Source of the DNA: Kiritimatiellia bacterium | GTDB lineage: Bacteria; Verrucomicrobiota; Kiritimatiellia; RFP12; UBA1067 | DNA length: 64,000 bases | Reading direction: 5' to 3' | NCBI GenBank assembly: GCA_017514235.1 | Contig: JAFWKK010000018.1 | Coordinates: forward strand, 81,762 to 145,761 | Program-made: the position numbers and the translations under genes | In this document: piece by piece, positions 8,263-17,027 of the stretch | Numbering within the stretch: position 1 is the first letter of the stretch | Layout of the letters: every line of letters begins with the position of its first letter | Notes under the pieces: model-generated | Database searches by the model: none | What the model was told of the DNA's origin: nothing | The model's input: the letters and a program-made list of their open reading frames with translations, nothing else

Positions 8263-8886
8263 ATGCCCTCCAAGCTAAAGATCCTGATCGTTGACGACCA
8301 CGCCATCGTGCGCGACGGACTTGCCGCCATCCTCAAGTTTCAGAAGGACATGACCGTAGTCGGAGAAGCGGACGACGGTCAAGCCGCCATCAAGAAGGCG
8401 CAGGAGCTTCAGCCCGACATCATCCTGATGGACCTGATGATGCCAAACATGAACGGTACGGATGCGACTTCCGCCATAAAGCGCATCCTGCCTAACGTTC
8501 AAATTCTCATCTTGACCTCTTACGGCACGTCTGCCGACCTGTCCCGCGCTTTCAGGAACGGCGCGACAGGCGCCATCACGAAATCGCTCCCGAAGGAAGA
8601 ATTGCTTTCCGCAATACGGAACGTCGCGTCCGGGACACGTGTCGTCTCGCCTGAAATCGAACAGACGCTCAAGGAAGAGGCGTCCACCCCATCGCTCACG
8701 CCGCAGCAGTTCAAGATACTCCATTCCCTCACGCGCGGTCTCTCCAACAACGACATCGCCCGCGAATTCGGGCTCTCAAAGGCCGGCGTAAAGTTCCATC
8801 TGCTCACCATCTTCCGCAAGCTCAACGTCGCCAACCGCACGGAAGCCGTCGGCCTCGCCTCGCGAAAGCACATGTTCCAGGAATGA
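8263..8886 (+). CDS. NarL/FixJ-family response regulator
   Basis: 207 aa. The receiver domain (about 5-122) has the acidic pair DD at 11-12, phospho-acceptor Asp57 in DIILMDLMMP, the LTS threonine/serine pair near 86-88 and the conserved lysine in TKSLPKEE near 105. The C-terminal LuxR-type HTH (about 142-200) reads LTPQQFKILHSLTRGLSNNDIAREFGLSK and then VKFHLLTIFRKLNV, with the recognition helix intact. It is encoded right after its presumed kinase. NarL-family regulators bind short inverted heptamers as dimers, so it is the prime candidate for the ACTAACC-N4-GGTTAGT sites in front of the kinase and the rhamnosidase operon; this link is inference. Confidence 0.92.
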   Translation: MPSKLKILIVDDHAIVRDGLAAILKFQKDMTVVGEADDGQAAIKKAQELQPDIILMDLMMPNMNGTDATSAIKRILPNVQILILTSYGTSADLSRAFRNGATGAITKSLPKEELLSAIRNVASGTRVVSPEIEQTLKEEASTPSLTPQQFKILHSLTRGLSNNDIAREFGLSKAGVKFHLLTIFRKLNVANRTEAVGLASRKHMFQE

Positions 8887-8915
8887 GATAAGCCAGAGCC
8901 TCTGGCAACATGTGA

Positions 8916-9848
8916 CTAAAGCACTGCCATCGCCAGGGCGATCACGACGGGCATTGTCACGATGCTTGCGAGCGTAGTGCCGCTCACTATCGCGACGCCG
9001 ACGTCAATGTCGCGCCGGAACTTCGCCGAGAAAATCGACACAAGCGCCGCCACCGGAGCCGACGAGGCGATGACCATCGCAAGCATCATGTCCGCATCGA
9101 GCCATCGCCGGAACGGAAGCATCGCCGCGACAAGCAACAGCGGACTCGCGAAGAGCCGCAGCGCAGCCGCCGCGTATACCCCGCCCGACCGCGCCACCCT
9201 ACCGAACTTCACGCCGACCAGGCTGTAGCCGACAACCACCATGGCGACGGGCGTGTTCAGGTTCGCGAGATGGCGGACCGGCTCCGCAACGACCGCCGGC
9301 AGGCGCGCAGACGTCAGGAAGAGCGGCAGCCCGAGCGCGATGCCGACGGTGCCGGGGTTGAATACCGACTTCAGCAACCCTTCTCTCCCGCCTCCGCACT
9401 CCTCCCGCATCGTCTTCACGCCCCAGCTCCAGATGAAGAGATTGAACACCACGATGTAGACAGCTCCGAAAAAGACACCGCGCGGCCCGAGGATCGCCTG
9501 CTCGAGCGGCAGGCCCATGAAGCCGGCGTTCGAGAAGACCGCGGCAAGGCGAAGCGTCCGCCGCGTGTCGCCGCCGCCGCGCAAGCAGAGTGCGGAGAGC
9601 GCGATGAGCGCGATGTGACCGAATGACGCAAATGCAAACGCCAGGCCAAGTCCGCCGAGCATGGCCTGGTCGAACGGACGCTGGAAGCAGTCGACTATCA
9701 CGCACGGCGTGACGACGAACATGAGCAGGTTCACCATGCCGCCGATGGCGCCGTCGCCCAGCAGCTTCAGGCGGCGAAGCGCCGCGCCGACGCCCATCAG
9801 CACGAAAAGCACCGCGACTTGCGAGGCAACTGAAACCAGGTTTTCCAT
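8916..9848 (-). CDS. AEC-family membrane transporter (auxin efflux carrier fold)
   Basis: About 310 aa, almost entirely hydrophobic with around 10 membrane helices in two halves. The half-domain signature region near the N-terminus (MVNLLMFVVTPCVIVDCF) and the repeat near ...LNTPVAMVVVGYSLVG fit the AEC family (PF03547), which moves small carboxylates or other organic anions out of cells. The upstream gene ends in TGATG with this start (ATG at 9848), a 1-nt overlap; a GTG one codon earlier is also possible. It is the last gene of the 13020-8916 operon. Substrate cannot be deduced. Confidence 0.85.
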   Translation of the reverse strand: MENLVSVASQVAVLFVLMGVGAALRRLKLLGDGAIGGMVNLLMFVVTPCVIVDCFQRPFDQAMLGGLGLAFAFASFGHIALIALSALCLRGGGDTRRTLRLAAVFSNAGFMGLPLEQAILGPRGVFFGAVYIVVFNLFIWSWGVKTMREECGGGREGLLKSVFNPGTVGIALGLPLFLTSARLPAVVAEPVRHLANLNTPVAMVVVGYSLVGVKFGRVARSGGVYAAAALRLFASPLLLVAAMLPFRRWLDADMMLAMVIASSAPVAALVSIFSAKFRRDIDVGVAIVSGTTLASIVTMPVVIALAMAVL

Positions 9849-11125
9849 CACATGCCGGCAAGCGCGGCGAAATCGCGCGCGGCCTGCTCCGCGGACGAGA
9901 ACCGTATGGCGCTCCAGCCGGCGCGGCGCGCCCCAGTGCAGTTAGCCTCCGTGTCGTCGATGAAGCAGAGCTCGCCGGCGGGAAGCCCGAGGCGCGACCG
10001 GAGAAGCTCGTATATGCGGCGCTGCGGCTTGAACATCCGCTCCTCCCCGGAAATCACCATTGCGTCCGCAAGCGCGATGTAGTCGGCGAACACCTCGCGG
10101 AACCGCGCCGCCATGTTCGTTGACATGTTGGAGAGGATTCCGATCTTGAGTCCGTGCGCCTTCAGGCCGCGCATCCACTCTAGCGTCGCGAGGTTGCGGC
10201 TCCCCTCAAGAAAGCTGGCCATGTCTTCCGCGACGATCTTTGCCCGGACGTCCGCCGACAGCTCAAGCCCGGCATCAGCCCATATGAGGTCGTACATCTC
10301 GTCCATCGACATGAAGTCCGAGTCCATGAGCCGCCTGTACCGCGCAAAGCCGTCCTCAAGAACCTTCCAGTCTATTCCGAGCTGATCCGTCCGCGCACGC
10401 ACGCGCTCGGGCATCGTCGATGTCGTCATCACGCCGCCGAAGTCAAAGACGACGGCAGAGAGCCTGCGCACGCCGCAGATGCCGTCGGAGAGGCCCGTCC
10501 GCACGAACTCGTATCGGCGCGTGCCGTCGGGATAGACGAGTATTGCGCCGGCGTCGAGGAACCGCACCCAGTTCTCGCGCGTGAACGGAACCGCCGCCGC
10601 GCCCCTGGCCGTGAGGAACGCCGCGATGTAAAGGTCGTGCGTGACTGCGACGAAGAGCTTCTTGGCGAAGCGCTCGTCGAGCCACGCCTCGAACGCGTCG
10701 GTAGCCTCGCCGAGCGGAGCGAACCCGCGCTGCCGCCCGGTCGCAAAATACTCGATGCAGGCGTTGAAGAAGTTCTCCGGCTTGAAGACCTCCAGCACCT
10801 CGTCGGTGTCGGTATAGTAGAACGAGTCGTTGCCGAGCCGGCCTTCCGCCAGAATCTCAGGAGCGGCGACACCCATGCCCGCAGCGATGCGCTCGGCAGT
10901 CATGCGCGTGCGCATCAGCGGACTTGCCGCGAACTGCACGTCGCCGTGGAAATCGGCGAGGCAGCGCCCGAGCTCGGTCGCCGTCCGCGCCCCACGCTCC
11001 GTCAGCGCCAGCGCGTCGCCGAACGTCGGGTCGTCGGGGTCTATCTGCGGACGCTCCGCGTGCCGCACCATCAGTATGGCCCGCGCCCCCTTCTCCATCT
11101 CGGCCTTCAATTCGTCAATGGTCAT
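9848..11125 (-). CDS. Histidine phosphatase - HAD hydrolase fusion
   Basis: 425 aa from the ATG at 11125, which overlaps the thiD stop as ATGA and has an AAGGGGGG ribosome site. The N-terminal half (about 1-205) is a histidine-phosphatase (phosphoglycerate mutase/SixA) domain with VRHAERP holding the catalytic His, RTRMTAERI and a second His in VTHDLY. The C-terminal half (about 212-425) is a HAD subfamily IA phosphatase: VFDFGGV nucleophile motif, ILSN motif, KPQRRIYE lysine and FIDDTEAN. The motif is D-x-G rather than D-x-D, as in many YihX-like members. Two phosphatase folds on one chain next to thiD suggest dephosphorylation of a phosphorylated metabolite, but the substrate is unknown. 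A translated extension upstream of 11125 overlaps thiD and was rejected. Confidence 0.85.
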   Translation of the reverse strand: MTIDELKAEMEKGARAILMVRHAERPQIDPDDPTFGDALALTERGARTATELGRCLADFHGDVQFAASPLMRTRMTAERIAAGMGVAAPEILAEGRLGNDSFYYTDTDEVLEVFKPENFFNACIEYFATGRQRGFAPLGEATDAFEAWLDERFAKKLFVAVTHDLYIAAFLTARGAAAVPFTRENWVRFLDAGAILVYPDGTRRYEFVRTGLSDGICGVRRLSAVVFDFGGVMTTSTMPERVRARTDQLGIDWKVLEDGFARYRRLMDSDFMSMDEMYDLIWADAGLELSADVRAKIVAEDMASFLEGSRNLATLEWMRGLKAHGLKIGILSNMSTNMAARFREVFADYIALADAMVISGEERMFKPQRRIYELLRSRLGLPAGELCFIDDTEANCTGARRAGWSAIRFSSAEQAARDFAALAGM

Positions 11126-11922
11126 GGCCTTGGCCCCCCTTCTCGCACGAACCCCAGCACGCCGCAAGCATCGCCGACAAGGTACGAGCCGGCAATCGCC
11201 GCGCGGACATGCCGTTTCGCGCCGTCTATCGCCTGCACGATGCCATGCCCAAGCGCAAGCTCCGCGGCAAGCGCGGCAGCAAGCGTGCAGCCGGTTCCGT
11301 GAGTCGACGCCGGATTCGGGACGCGCGGCAGCGAGAACGAGCGCAACTCATGCCCGTCGAAAAATACGTCCGTCGCCGCGTCGCCGTCGGCGTGTCCGCC
11401 CTTTACGAGCACAGCGCAGCCGAAGCGGTCGTAGACTCCCCTTGCAAGCGTCTCGGCGTCGCCGCCGTCAGTTCCGCAGAGCGCGGCAGCCTCCGGCAGG
11501 TTCGGCGTGACGAGCGTCGCCAGCGGCAGGAGCCTGCGCTCCAGCGCACCGACCGCATCGTCGGAAATAAGCCTGGCTCCGCTCGTCGCGACCATAACGG
11601 GATCGATGACGCGCAGTATCTCAGGGCGGGCGGCGATGCGGTCTGCGACAGCCTCGATCACGGACGCCTCGGCCAGCATGCCCGTCTTCATGGCGCGGAT
11701 ATCGTACACGCCCAGAACCGCATCAAGCTGCGCAGCCACGAAGTCCGGAGGCACCGCGTGAACGGCTGAGACGCCGTGCGGGTTCTGCGCCGTCAGCGCG
11801 GCAAAGACGGTGCAGCCGTGAAGTCCGTACGAGTGAAACGTCCGCAAGTCCGCCTGAACGCCGGCGTTGCCGCCGGAATCGGAGCCGGCGACTGTCAGGC
11901 AGCAAGGGTGCGTCTCCGCCAT
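11122..11922 (-). CDS. thiD: Hydroxymethylpyrimidine/phosphomethylpyrimidine kinase
   Basis: 266 aa, the usual ThiD length. Ribokinase-fold features: N-terminal AGSDSGGNAGVQADLRTF (substrate binding, Gly-Gly hinge), KTGML, DPVMVATSGARL, TPNLPEAAAL, and the C-terminal anion-hole/base motif THGTGCTLAAALAA with the catalytic Cys. It phosphorylates HMP and HMP-P for thiamine synthesis in the cytoplasm. It sits 3 nt after the AI-2E transporter stop and overlaps the phosphatase fusion by ATGA. The nearest ThDP user is the ThDP enzyme immediately upstream on the chromosome (13055-14860), possibly coincidental. Confidence 0.95.
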   Translation of the reverse strand: MAETHPCCLTVAGSDSGGNAGVQADLRTFHSYGLHGCTVFAALTAQNPHGVSAVHAVPPDFVAAQLDAVLGVYDIRAMKTGMLAEASVIEAVADRIAARPEILRVIDPVMVATSGARLISDDAVGALERRLLPLATLVTPNLPEAAALCGTDGGDAETLARGVYDRFGCAVLVKGGHADGDAATDVFFDGHELRSFSLPRVPNPASTHGTGCTLAAALAAELALGHGIVQAIDGAKRHVRAAIAGSYLVGDACGVLGFVREGGPRP

Positions 11923-11925
11923 GCC

Positions 11926-13020
11926 TCAGACCACAGGCCGAATGTAGCGGGCCTTGACCGCGCGCCAAAGCACCACGCAGAACGCCGAAAGAGGAATCGC
12001 CAGCAACATGCCGAGCACAGGCCCGAGGACGATGGACCAGAAGAAGAAGCTGAAGATTACGCCGGCGTAGCCGAGGCCGGTCTTGTCGCCCTGTATCCTG
12101 GGGGTGATGAGGTAGCCGTCGAGCGCTTGCCCGGCAAGCCATACGCCAAGCACCAGCAGAAGGCGCGTCAGGGAACCGTCGCGCGTGAAATACGCGAGAG
12201 GCAGCGCGATGGGCAGGCAAACGACCGAGCCGAAAAGCGGAATCAGGTTCAAGACTCCAAGCGCGAAGCCTATCAGGAACCCGTATGGAAGGCCCACGAG
12301 CCAGAAGCCAGTTCCGTACATCAGCCCCTCGATGAGGCATATCACCGTCTGACGCTGGAAGAAGGAGACCAGTATGTCAACGAAAGCATCGAGCTGCTCG
12401 GCCAGGAAGCACCGCGTGCCCTCCTTCAGGAACGGCATTTGGGACGTAATCTCGCCGCCGCGGCGCTCCTTCGTCATCAGGAAGAAGACGAAGAAGATCA
12501 GCGTCACGAGTCCGGAGACGACGCCAAGCAGGCACTTCACCGCACCAGTGCCGGCCTTGACCGCAGTCGGGCCGTACTTGGTGTACATGTAGCCGACGTC
12601 CTCATACGGTATGCCCATCTGAAGAAGCAGAGAATGGAGTCGCGGGAACGTGCCGCGGAACCAGTGAAGCACCTGATCGAGCAACTCCGGACCTTGTCCA
12701 ATCAGGTGGATCATTTGATCGACCAGCATCGCGCCTGCGTACCACAGAAAGAACCCAAGCGGCAGGAAAACGGTCATAAGCATCGCTATGAGCGCAAGCG
12801 TCGGGTTGCGCACGGTTCGCCGCCACCACCGGTAATAAGGCCTGAAGAACAACGCAAGGAAGAAGCCGAGGAGGACTGGCACTATCGCCGGCATGGCAAA
12901 CGCCAGAGCCTTGAACACCCCCCAGGCGACAAGCGCGACGAACGCGAAAACAACAGAGACGGACAGGACTGTCAGCCCGTTCGCAACCGTTCGCTTCTGA
13001 CTGTCGGTAAAGTCGATCAT
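11926..13020 (-). CDS. AI-2E family transporter
   Basis: 364 aa, polytopic, with about 8 membrane segments and the family layout (PF01594): two N-terminal helices, a long amphipathic central loop (about 100-170), then helices ending in the conserved GYLITPRIQGDKTGL segment. Members include TqsA-like exporters and Na+/H+ antiporters; which applies here is unknown. First gene of the operon with thiD, the phosphatase fusion and the AEC transporter. It has no room for a ribosome site: TATAAT ends 6 nt before its ATG, predicting a leaderless mRNA. Confidence 0.88.
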   Translation of the reverse strand: MIDFTDSQKRTVANGLTVLSVSVVFAFVALVAWGVFKALAFAMPAIVPVLLGFFLALFFRPYYRWWRRTVRNPTLALIAMLMTVFLPLGFFLWYAGAMLVDQMIHLIGQGPELLDQVLHWFRGTFPRLHSLLLQMGIPYEDVGYMYTKYGPTAVKAGTGAVKCLLGVVSGLVTLIFFVFFLMTKERRGGEITSQMPFLKEGTRCFLAEQLDAFVDILVSFFQRQTVICLIEGLMYGTGFWLVGLPYGFLIGFALGVLNLIPLFGSVVCLPIALPLAYFTRDGSLTRLLLVLGVWLAGQALDGYLITPRIQGDKTGLGYAGVIFSFFFWSIVLGPVLGMLLAIPLSAFCVVLWRAVKARYIRPVV

Positions 13021-13026
13021 GCGGGC

Positions 13027-13035
13027 ATTATATCA
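13027..13035 (-). promoter_or_regulatory. Extended -10, leaderless promoter of the AI-2E operon
   Basis: Minus strand reads ATGATATAAT-GCCCGC-ATG. TATAAT is at 13027-13032 with TGA preceding it (13033-13035), and exactly 6 nt separate it from the start codon, placing +1 on or next to the A of ATG. No -35 was recognised. Confidence 0.75.
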
Positions 13036-13054
13036 TATTTCGGCGTGCGGCGGC

Positions 13055-14860
13055 TCAGAACCCGGGCAACGGCGGTATCAGCATGTTTTCCGCAAACTCG
13101 TCGCGAGGCAGGAACGGCGCCATGTCCTCAAGCGGCGCGGAGACCATCGCGCCGTCAGGCAGCTTCTTCGACGCCGCCTTGGGGCCCAGCGCCTCGAACG
13201 GGTCGAGCATCACCTCCGCCAGCACCGGGCCGCCCTCCGCGAACACCTCCGGCAGCTTCTCGTCCAGCTCCTGGTTGTTCGACAGCCTGAAGTACGGGAA
13301 GCCGTACGCCGCCGCCAACTTCTCGAAGCTCGGCAGCACAACGCCAGAGCCGGGCTCCGACCCCATGAACCTGCCGCCGAAGAACGCCTTCTGCGTAGTC
13401 TTTATCGAAAGGTAGCCGTCGTTGTTGTAGACGAACAGCTTTATCGGCAGCCTGTAGTTCAGCACGGTCTGCAGCTCCTGCATGTTCATCTGGATCGATC
13501 CGTCGCCCTCGAAGCACACGACCGTCCGGCCGCCGCCGCCGGCGAATGCCGCGCCAATCGCCGCGGGAAGGCCGTAGCCCATGGAGGCGCACGCCTCGTT
13601 CGAGAACATGCGCATTCCCCTGCGCACTGGAATCGCCTGAAACGTGGAGGTGTATGCGACGCCGTTCGCCGTCACGACGGTGAGCGGGTCGGGCGCATGG
13701 CGCATCAGCGCCTCGGGCAGCACATAACTCGACACGTAGTCCGTGCGGCTGCGGTGTTCAGGCGTCGTCACCGGATACTTCGCCTTCACCCTGTGGCAGT
13801 ACGAGAGCCATTCCTCGCGCGGCGGCAGCGACGGCAGCGCTGCGTGCAGCGCCCGCAGGAACTCGCCCGCATCGGCACGGACCTTCACGTCGGGACGGAA
13901 AGTCGGCTTCTCAAGCTCGTTCGGGTCGACGTCGATCATCACCTTGGTCGCCGCCCGCGCAACCGTCTCGTAGGCGTACCCGCAGATGCGGATACCCATC
14001 CTCGTGCCCAGCACGATGAAGAGGTCGCTGTTCTGCATGATGAAGTTCGCCGGCCTTTCCCCGAGTATCCCGGGACGACCGAAGAAAAGACGGTGGTCCG
14101 ACGGTATGAGGTCGATGCCGGAAATCGAGGTCAGCACCGGAACGTTCAACGACTCCGCGACTTCGAGGAAAAGCGACTCGGCATGGGCGTTGCGCACGCC
14201 GGAACCGACGACAACCGCCGGTCTCTTCGCATTGCGCAAAAGCGCGGCCACTTCGTCCACCTGGCTATGCGAGGGAACGGCAACAGGCTCGGCATAGGAC
14301 GGCTCGACCGCCTTCGCGGCCAGCGTCTCAGGCATCTCCGCCGCCTGAATGTCTAGCGGAACGTCTATCCATACCGGTCCGGGGCGTCCGCTCTGGCACA
14401 GCTCCCACGCCTCAGCCATTGCGGCAGGCACCTCCTCGACGCTCATGACGGTCTTCGCCATCTTCGTCATCGGACGCGCCGCGTCCACGATGTTGTACTC
14501 CTGGTCACCGAGCTGGCGCAGCTTCAGCTGCGGGCACGCCGTGATCATCGTCGCGCGCTTGATCTGCCCTGACACGACGATCATCGGCACGGAATCGAGC
14601 CACGCTCCCATCACGCCGGTAAGCGCGTTGGTGCCGCCAGGGCCGGTCGTGACGCTGACCACGCCCGGCGTGCCGGACATCCTTGCGAACCCCTCGGCCG
14701 CCATCGCGCACGCCTGCTCGTGAAGGTTGCAGACGTACTTGATGCGCGTCTCGCGGCCAAGCGCGTCGTTGAGGTGCATCGCGCCGCCGCCAGTCACGAG
14801 GAAGACATGGCTCACGCCCCTGTCAGCAAGGAACTTCCATATGTAATCGGCGACCCTCAT
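13055..14860 (-). CDS. ThDP-dependent acetolactate-synthase-like enzyme of the CDP-sugar operon
   Basis: 601 aa from the ATG at 14860, preceded by GGGAGGTGAG; the stop of the upstream rfbH gene lies inside that ribosome site. The three-domain ThDP fold is complete: N-terminal GGGAMHLNDAL and the cofactor-activating Glu48 in NLHEQACAMAAEGFARMSG, TTGPGGTNALTG, a central nucleotide-fold domain, and the C-terminal FEGDGSIQMNMQEL...NNDGY metal/ThDP motif. Housekeeping acetolactate synthase genes normally travel with a small subunit and ilv genes; here the neighbours are rfbH and rfbF. In Yersinia the homologous YerE adds a two-carbon unit to a CDP-3,6-dideoxy-4-ketosugar, so a similar branched-sugar step is a plausible role. 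Other ThDP decarboxylase/lyase roles remain possible. Confidence 0.8.
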   Translation of the reverse strand: MRVADYIWKFLADRGVSHVFLVTGGGAMHLNDALGRETRIKYVCNLHEQACAMAAEGFARMSGTPGVVSVTTGPGGTNALTGVMGAWLDSVPMIVVSGQIKRATMITACPQLKLRQLGDQEYNIVDAARPMTKMAKTVMSVEEVPAAMAEAWELCQSGRPGPVWIDVPLDIQAAEMPETLAAKAVEPSYAEPVAVPSHSQVDEVAALLRNAKRPAVVVGSGVRNAHAESLFLEVAESLNVPVLTSISGIDLIPSDHRLFFGRPGILGERPANFIMQNSDLFIVLGTRMGIRICGYAYETVARAATKVMIDVDPNELEKPTFRPDVKVRADAGEFLRALHAALPSLPPREEWLSYCHRVKAKYPVTTPEHRSRTDYVSSYVLPEALMRHAPDPLTVVTANGVAYTSTFQAIPVRRGMRMFSNEACASMGYGLPAAIGAAFAGGGGRTVVCFEGDGSIQMNMQELQTVLNYRLPIKLFVYNNDGYLSIKTTQKAFFGGRFMGSEPGSGVVLPSFEKLAAAYGFPYFRLSNNQELDEKLPEVFAEGGPVLAEVMLDPFEALGPKAASKKLPDGAMVSAPLEDMAPFLPRDEFAENMLIPPLPGF

Positions 14861-14864
14861 CCGC

Positions 14865-16196
14865 TCACCTCCCGCAGAAATTGCGAATCGTTGCAATCAT
14901 ATGATCCAGTTTCGCGTCGCCCATGCCCGGATACAGCCCGATCCAGAGCGACGAGTTCATTATCGTGTCGGTGTTGTCAAGCGTGCCGGCGACGCGGTAG
15001 TCCACGCCCTCAGCCAGATGCTCGAAGCACGGGTGCCGCAGTATGTTGCCTGCGAAAAGGTTGCGCGTCTGGATGTTCGCCCCCTCCAGTCGCTTCGCGA
15101 GGTCGTTGCGCGAGAATCCGGCGTCCGGCAGGACCGTCATCAGGAACCCGAACCACGACGGATCCGCCTCGGGGAGCTTCGCGAAGAGCCGCAGCTGGGG
15201 CAGGTCGTGCAACCCTGCGTAAAGCCGGTCGAAGTTGGCCTTGCGCTTCTCGACGAACGAAGGGAACTTCTCGAGCTGGGCGCAGCCGACCGCCGCCTGC
15301 ATGTCCGTCGCCTTGAGGTTGTAGCCGAAGTGGGAGTAGACGTACTTGTGGTCGTAGCCGAGCGGAAGGCTGCCGAACTGCTTCGTGAAACGGCAGCCGC
15401 AGGTGTTGTCGACCCCCGACTCGCACCAGCAGTCGCGGCCCCAGTCACGCATCGAGAGCGCGATCTTCTTCAGAACCGGGTCGCTGGTGTAGACCGCGCC
15501 GCCCTCGCCCATCGTCATGTGATGGGGCGGATAGAAGCTGGAGGTGCCGAGATCGCCCCAGGTTCCGGTGAAGCGTCCGGCGAACTTGCTGCCAAGCGCG
15601 TCGCAGTTGTCCTCCACCAGCCACAGCCCGTGCCGGTCGCAAAACGCCTTCACGGCACGCGCGTCGAACGGGTTGCCGAGCGTATGCGCGAGCATCACCG
15701 CCTTCGTGCGCGGCGAAACAGCGGCCTCCAGCTTCGCGACGTCGATGTTCGCGGTTCCGAGGTCGACGTCCACGAACACCGGCACCGCACCGTACTGGAC
15801 GATCGGCGCGATCGTGGTGGGGAACCCGGCCGCTACGGTGATCACCTCGTCGCCGCGCCGCACCCGCCGTTCGCCTAAAAGAGGCGATGTCAGCGTCATG
15901 AACGCCAGCAGGTTCGCGGACGAGCCGGAGTTGACGAGCAGCGCGAAACGCACGCCGAGATAGTCGGCGAGCCCCTTCTCGAACTTCTTCGACCAGCGCC
16001 CGTAGGTGAGCCAGAACTCCAGCGACGAGTCGACGAGGTTCTGCATCTCCCGCTCGTCGAAGACGCGCCCGGCGTAGTTCACGCGCGACTTGCCGGGCTC
16101 GAACTCCGCGTCCTGCCTGGCCTTGTGCACGAGCCTGTAGTATTCGGCCGTCTTCTCAAGTATCTCCTGCCTCAGTTCCTCTGCAGTCATTTCCAT
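14865..16196 (-). CDS. rfbH: CDP-4-keto-6-deoxy-D-glucose 3-dehydrase (E1-type, PMP and [2Fe-2S])
   Basis: 443 aa, DegT/DnrJ superfamily. The catalytic lysine of aminotransferases is replaced: the motif is FYPPHHMTMGEGG with His225, as in the E1 dehydrase. Four cysteines fit the E1 [2Fe-2S] ligands: Cys198 (EDNCDA) and Cys256, Cys258 and Cys266 in DCWCESGVDNTCG. With an E3-type reductase it removes the C3 hydroxyl, giving CDP-3,6-dideoxy-4-ketohexose for surface glycans. The reductase (ascD/ddhD) and CDP-glucose 4,6-dehydratase (rfbG) are not in this window. The gene follows a DUF1796 gene by 9 nt and ends 4 nt before the ThDP enzyme, which supports a shared pathway. Confidence 0.92.
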   Translation of the reverse strand: MEMTAEELRQEILEKTAEYYRLVHKARQDAEFEPGKSRVNYAGRVFDEREMQNLVDSSLEFWLTYGRWSKKFEKGLADYLGVRFALLVNSGSSANLLAFMTLTSPLLGERRVRRGDEVITVAAGFPTTIAPIVQYGAVPVFVDVDLGTANIDVAKLEAAVSPRTKAVMLAHTLGNPFDARAVKAFCDRHGLWLVEDNCDALGSKFAGRFTGTWGDLGTSSFYPPHHMTMGEGGAVYTSDPVLKKIALSMRDWGRDCWCESGVDNTCGCRFTKQFGSLPLGYDHKYVYSHFGYNLKATDMQAAVGCAQLEKFPSFVEKRKANFDRLYAGLHDLPQLRLFAKLPEADPSWFGFLMTVLPDAGFSRNDLAKRLEGANIQTRNLFAGNILRHPCFEHLAEGVDYRVAGTLDNTDTIMNSSLWIGLYPGMGDAKLDHMIATIRNFCGR

Positions 16197-16205
16197 TCTC
16201 CTTTG

Positions 16206-17027
16206 TCACGTGAATTTCGCCTTGCGCTTGCTCTGGCGGTATGCGCGCCGCTTGTCGTGGTCGAAGATGAAAAGCGCCTTTGCCTTTACCGCCGTGCGCT
16301 GAAGCCACTCCCGAAACAGCGCGCGCCGCTTGCCGCGCAGGCGGATCGCGCCGAACAGCCTGCAGTTGAACGGTATGTCGCCAAACGCAGGGTTCAAGCC
16401 CGCAGGGTGGATCGGTGCGTCCATGAGCACCACCCCGTCGGAGAGTTCGCGGACATCCATGCCAGCCCCGTCCCGGTGGCGCATCACCAGCAGGTCCACC
16501 CGGCTTTCCGGGAATTTGGCGCGGAAGATCCCGGCGGCCGCGAGTATGTCGTCCGGCGTCGGGTGGGTGCGCCATGTCCAGTACACCATGAGGACACGCT
16601 TCGACGAGCGAATGGTGCGGTAGAACCGCGCGATGCGCCGGTCGTATTTGCGCCTGACCTCCGGATACGCCTCCGCTATCGGACGGTCGATCGGGAAGTC
16701 GTGCGGAATCACGATGTGCAGTGCGTCGTCGCCGCACCAGGCGTGGCGTGTGTCGTCAAGGACCCCGTCCGGCGTCTGCACAGGCTTCGGCGGCGGGATG
16801 GAGCGGATGTTCTCCAGCTTCAGGAAGCCGGCGAACTCGTCCCGCACGATCTCCGCGACCCTCGTCAAGCTCAGCGGCCACGTTCCCAGCCAGTCGAGCG
16901 GATACGACGCCCGGCGCAACCGACTCTTGATGAGATGCCCGGCGCATCCGCAGTCGGGCCCGATGCTGCACACGAAGTCGTACTTCGTGCGAAGAAGCCT
17001 CTTCAACTCGCCAATGCCGCAGGTCAT
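16206..17027 (-). CDS. DUF1796 putative papain-like cysteine peptidase (paralogue 1)
   Basis: 273 aa from the ATG at 17027, which overlaps the rfbF stop as ATGA; a longer reading would overlap rfbF. The N-terminal motif CSIGPDCGCAGHL with conserved Cys residues, then SYPLDWLG, a VIPHDFP histidine near residue 110 and LLVMRHRDG match the DUF1796 (PF08795) pattern, predicted as a papain-like Cys/His fold. Activity has not been shown for the family as far as I know. It is diverged from the two close paralogues at 19724 and 23081. It sits between the cytidylyltransferase and rfbH, so a role in surface-glycan assembly is likely, not proteolysis in general. Confidence 0.75.
   Translation of the reverse strand: MTCGIGELKRLLRTKYDFVCSIGPDCGCAGHLIKSRLRRASYPLDWLGTWPLSLTRVAEIVRDEFAGFLKLENIRSIPPPKPVQTPDGVLDDTRHAWCGDDALHIVIPHDFPIDRPIAEAYPEVRRKYDRRIARFYRTIRSSKRVLMVYWTWRTHPTPDDILAAAGIFRAKFPESRVDLLVMRHRDGAGMDVRELSDGVVLMDAPIHPAGLNPAFGDIPFNCRLFGAIRLRGKRRALFREWLQRTAVKAKALFIFDHDKRRAYRQSKRKAKFT

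Noticed and set aside
11776-13290. Plus-strand open frame spanning thiD, AI-2E transporter and a ThDP gene edge
   Set aside because: Crosses three convincing minus-strand genes and has no domain.
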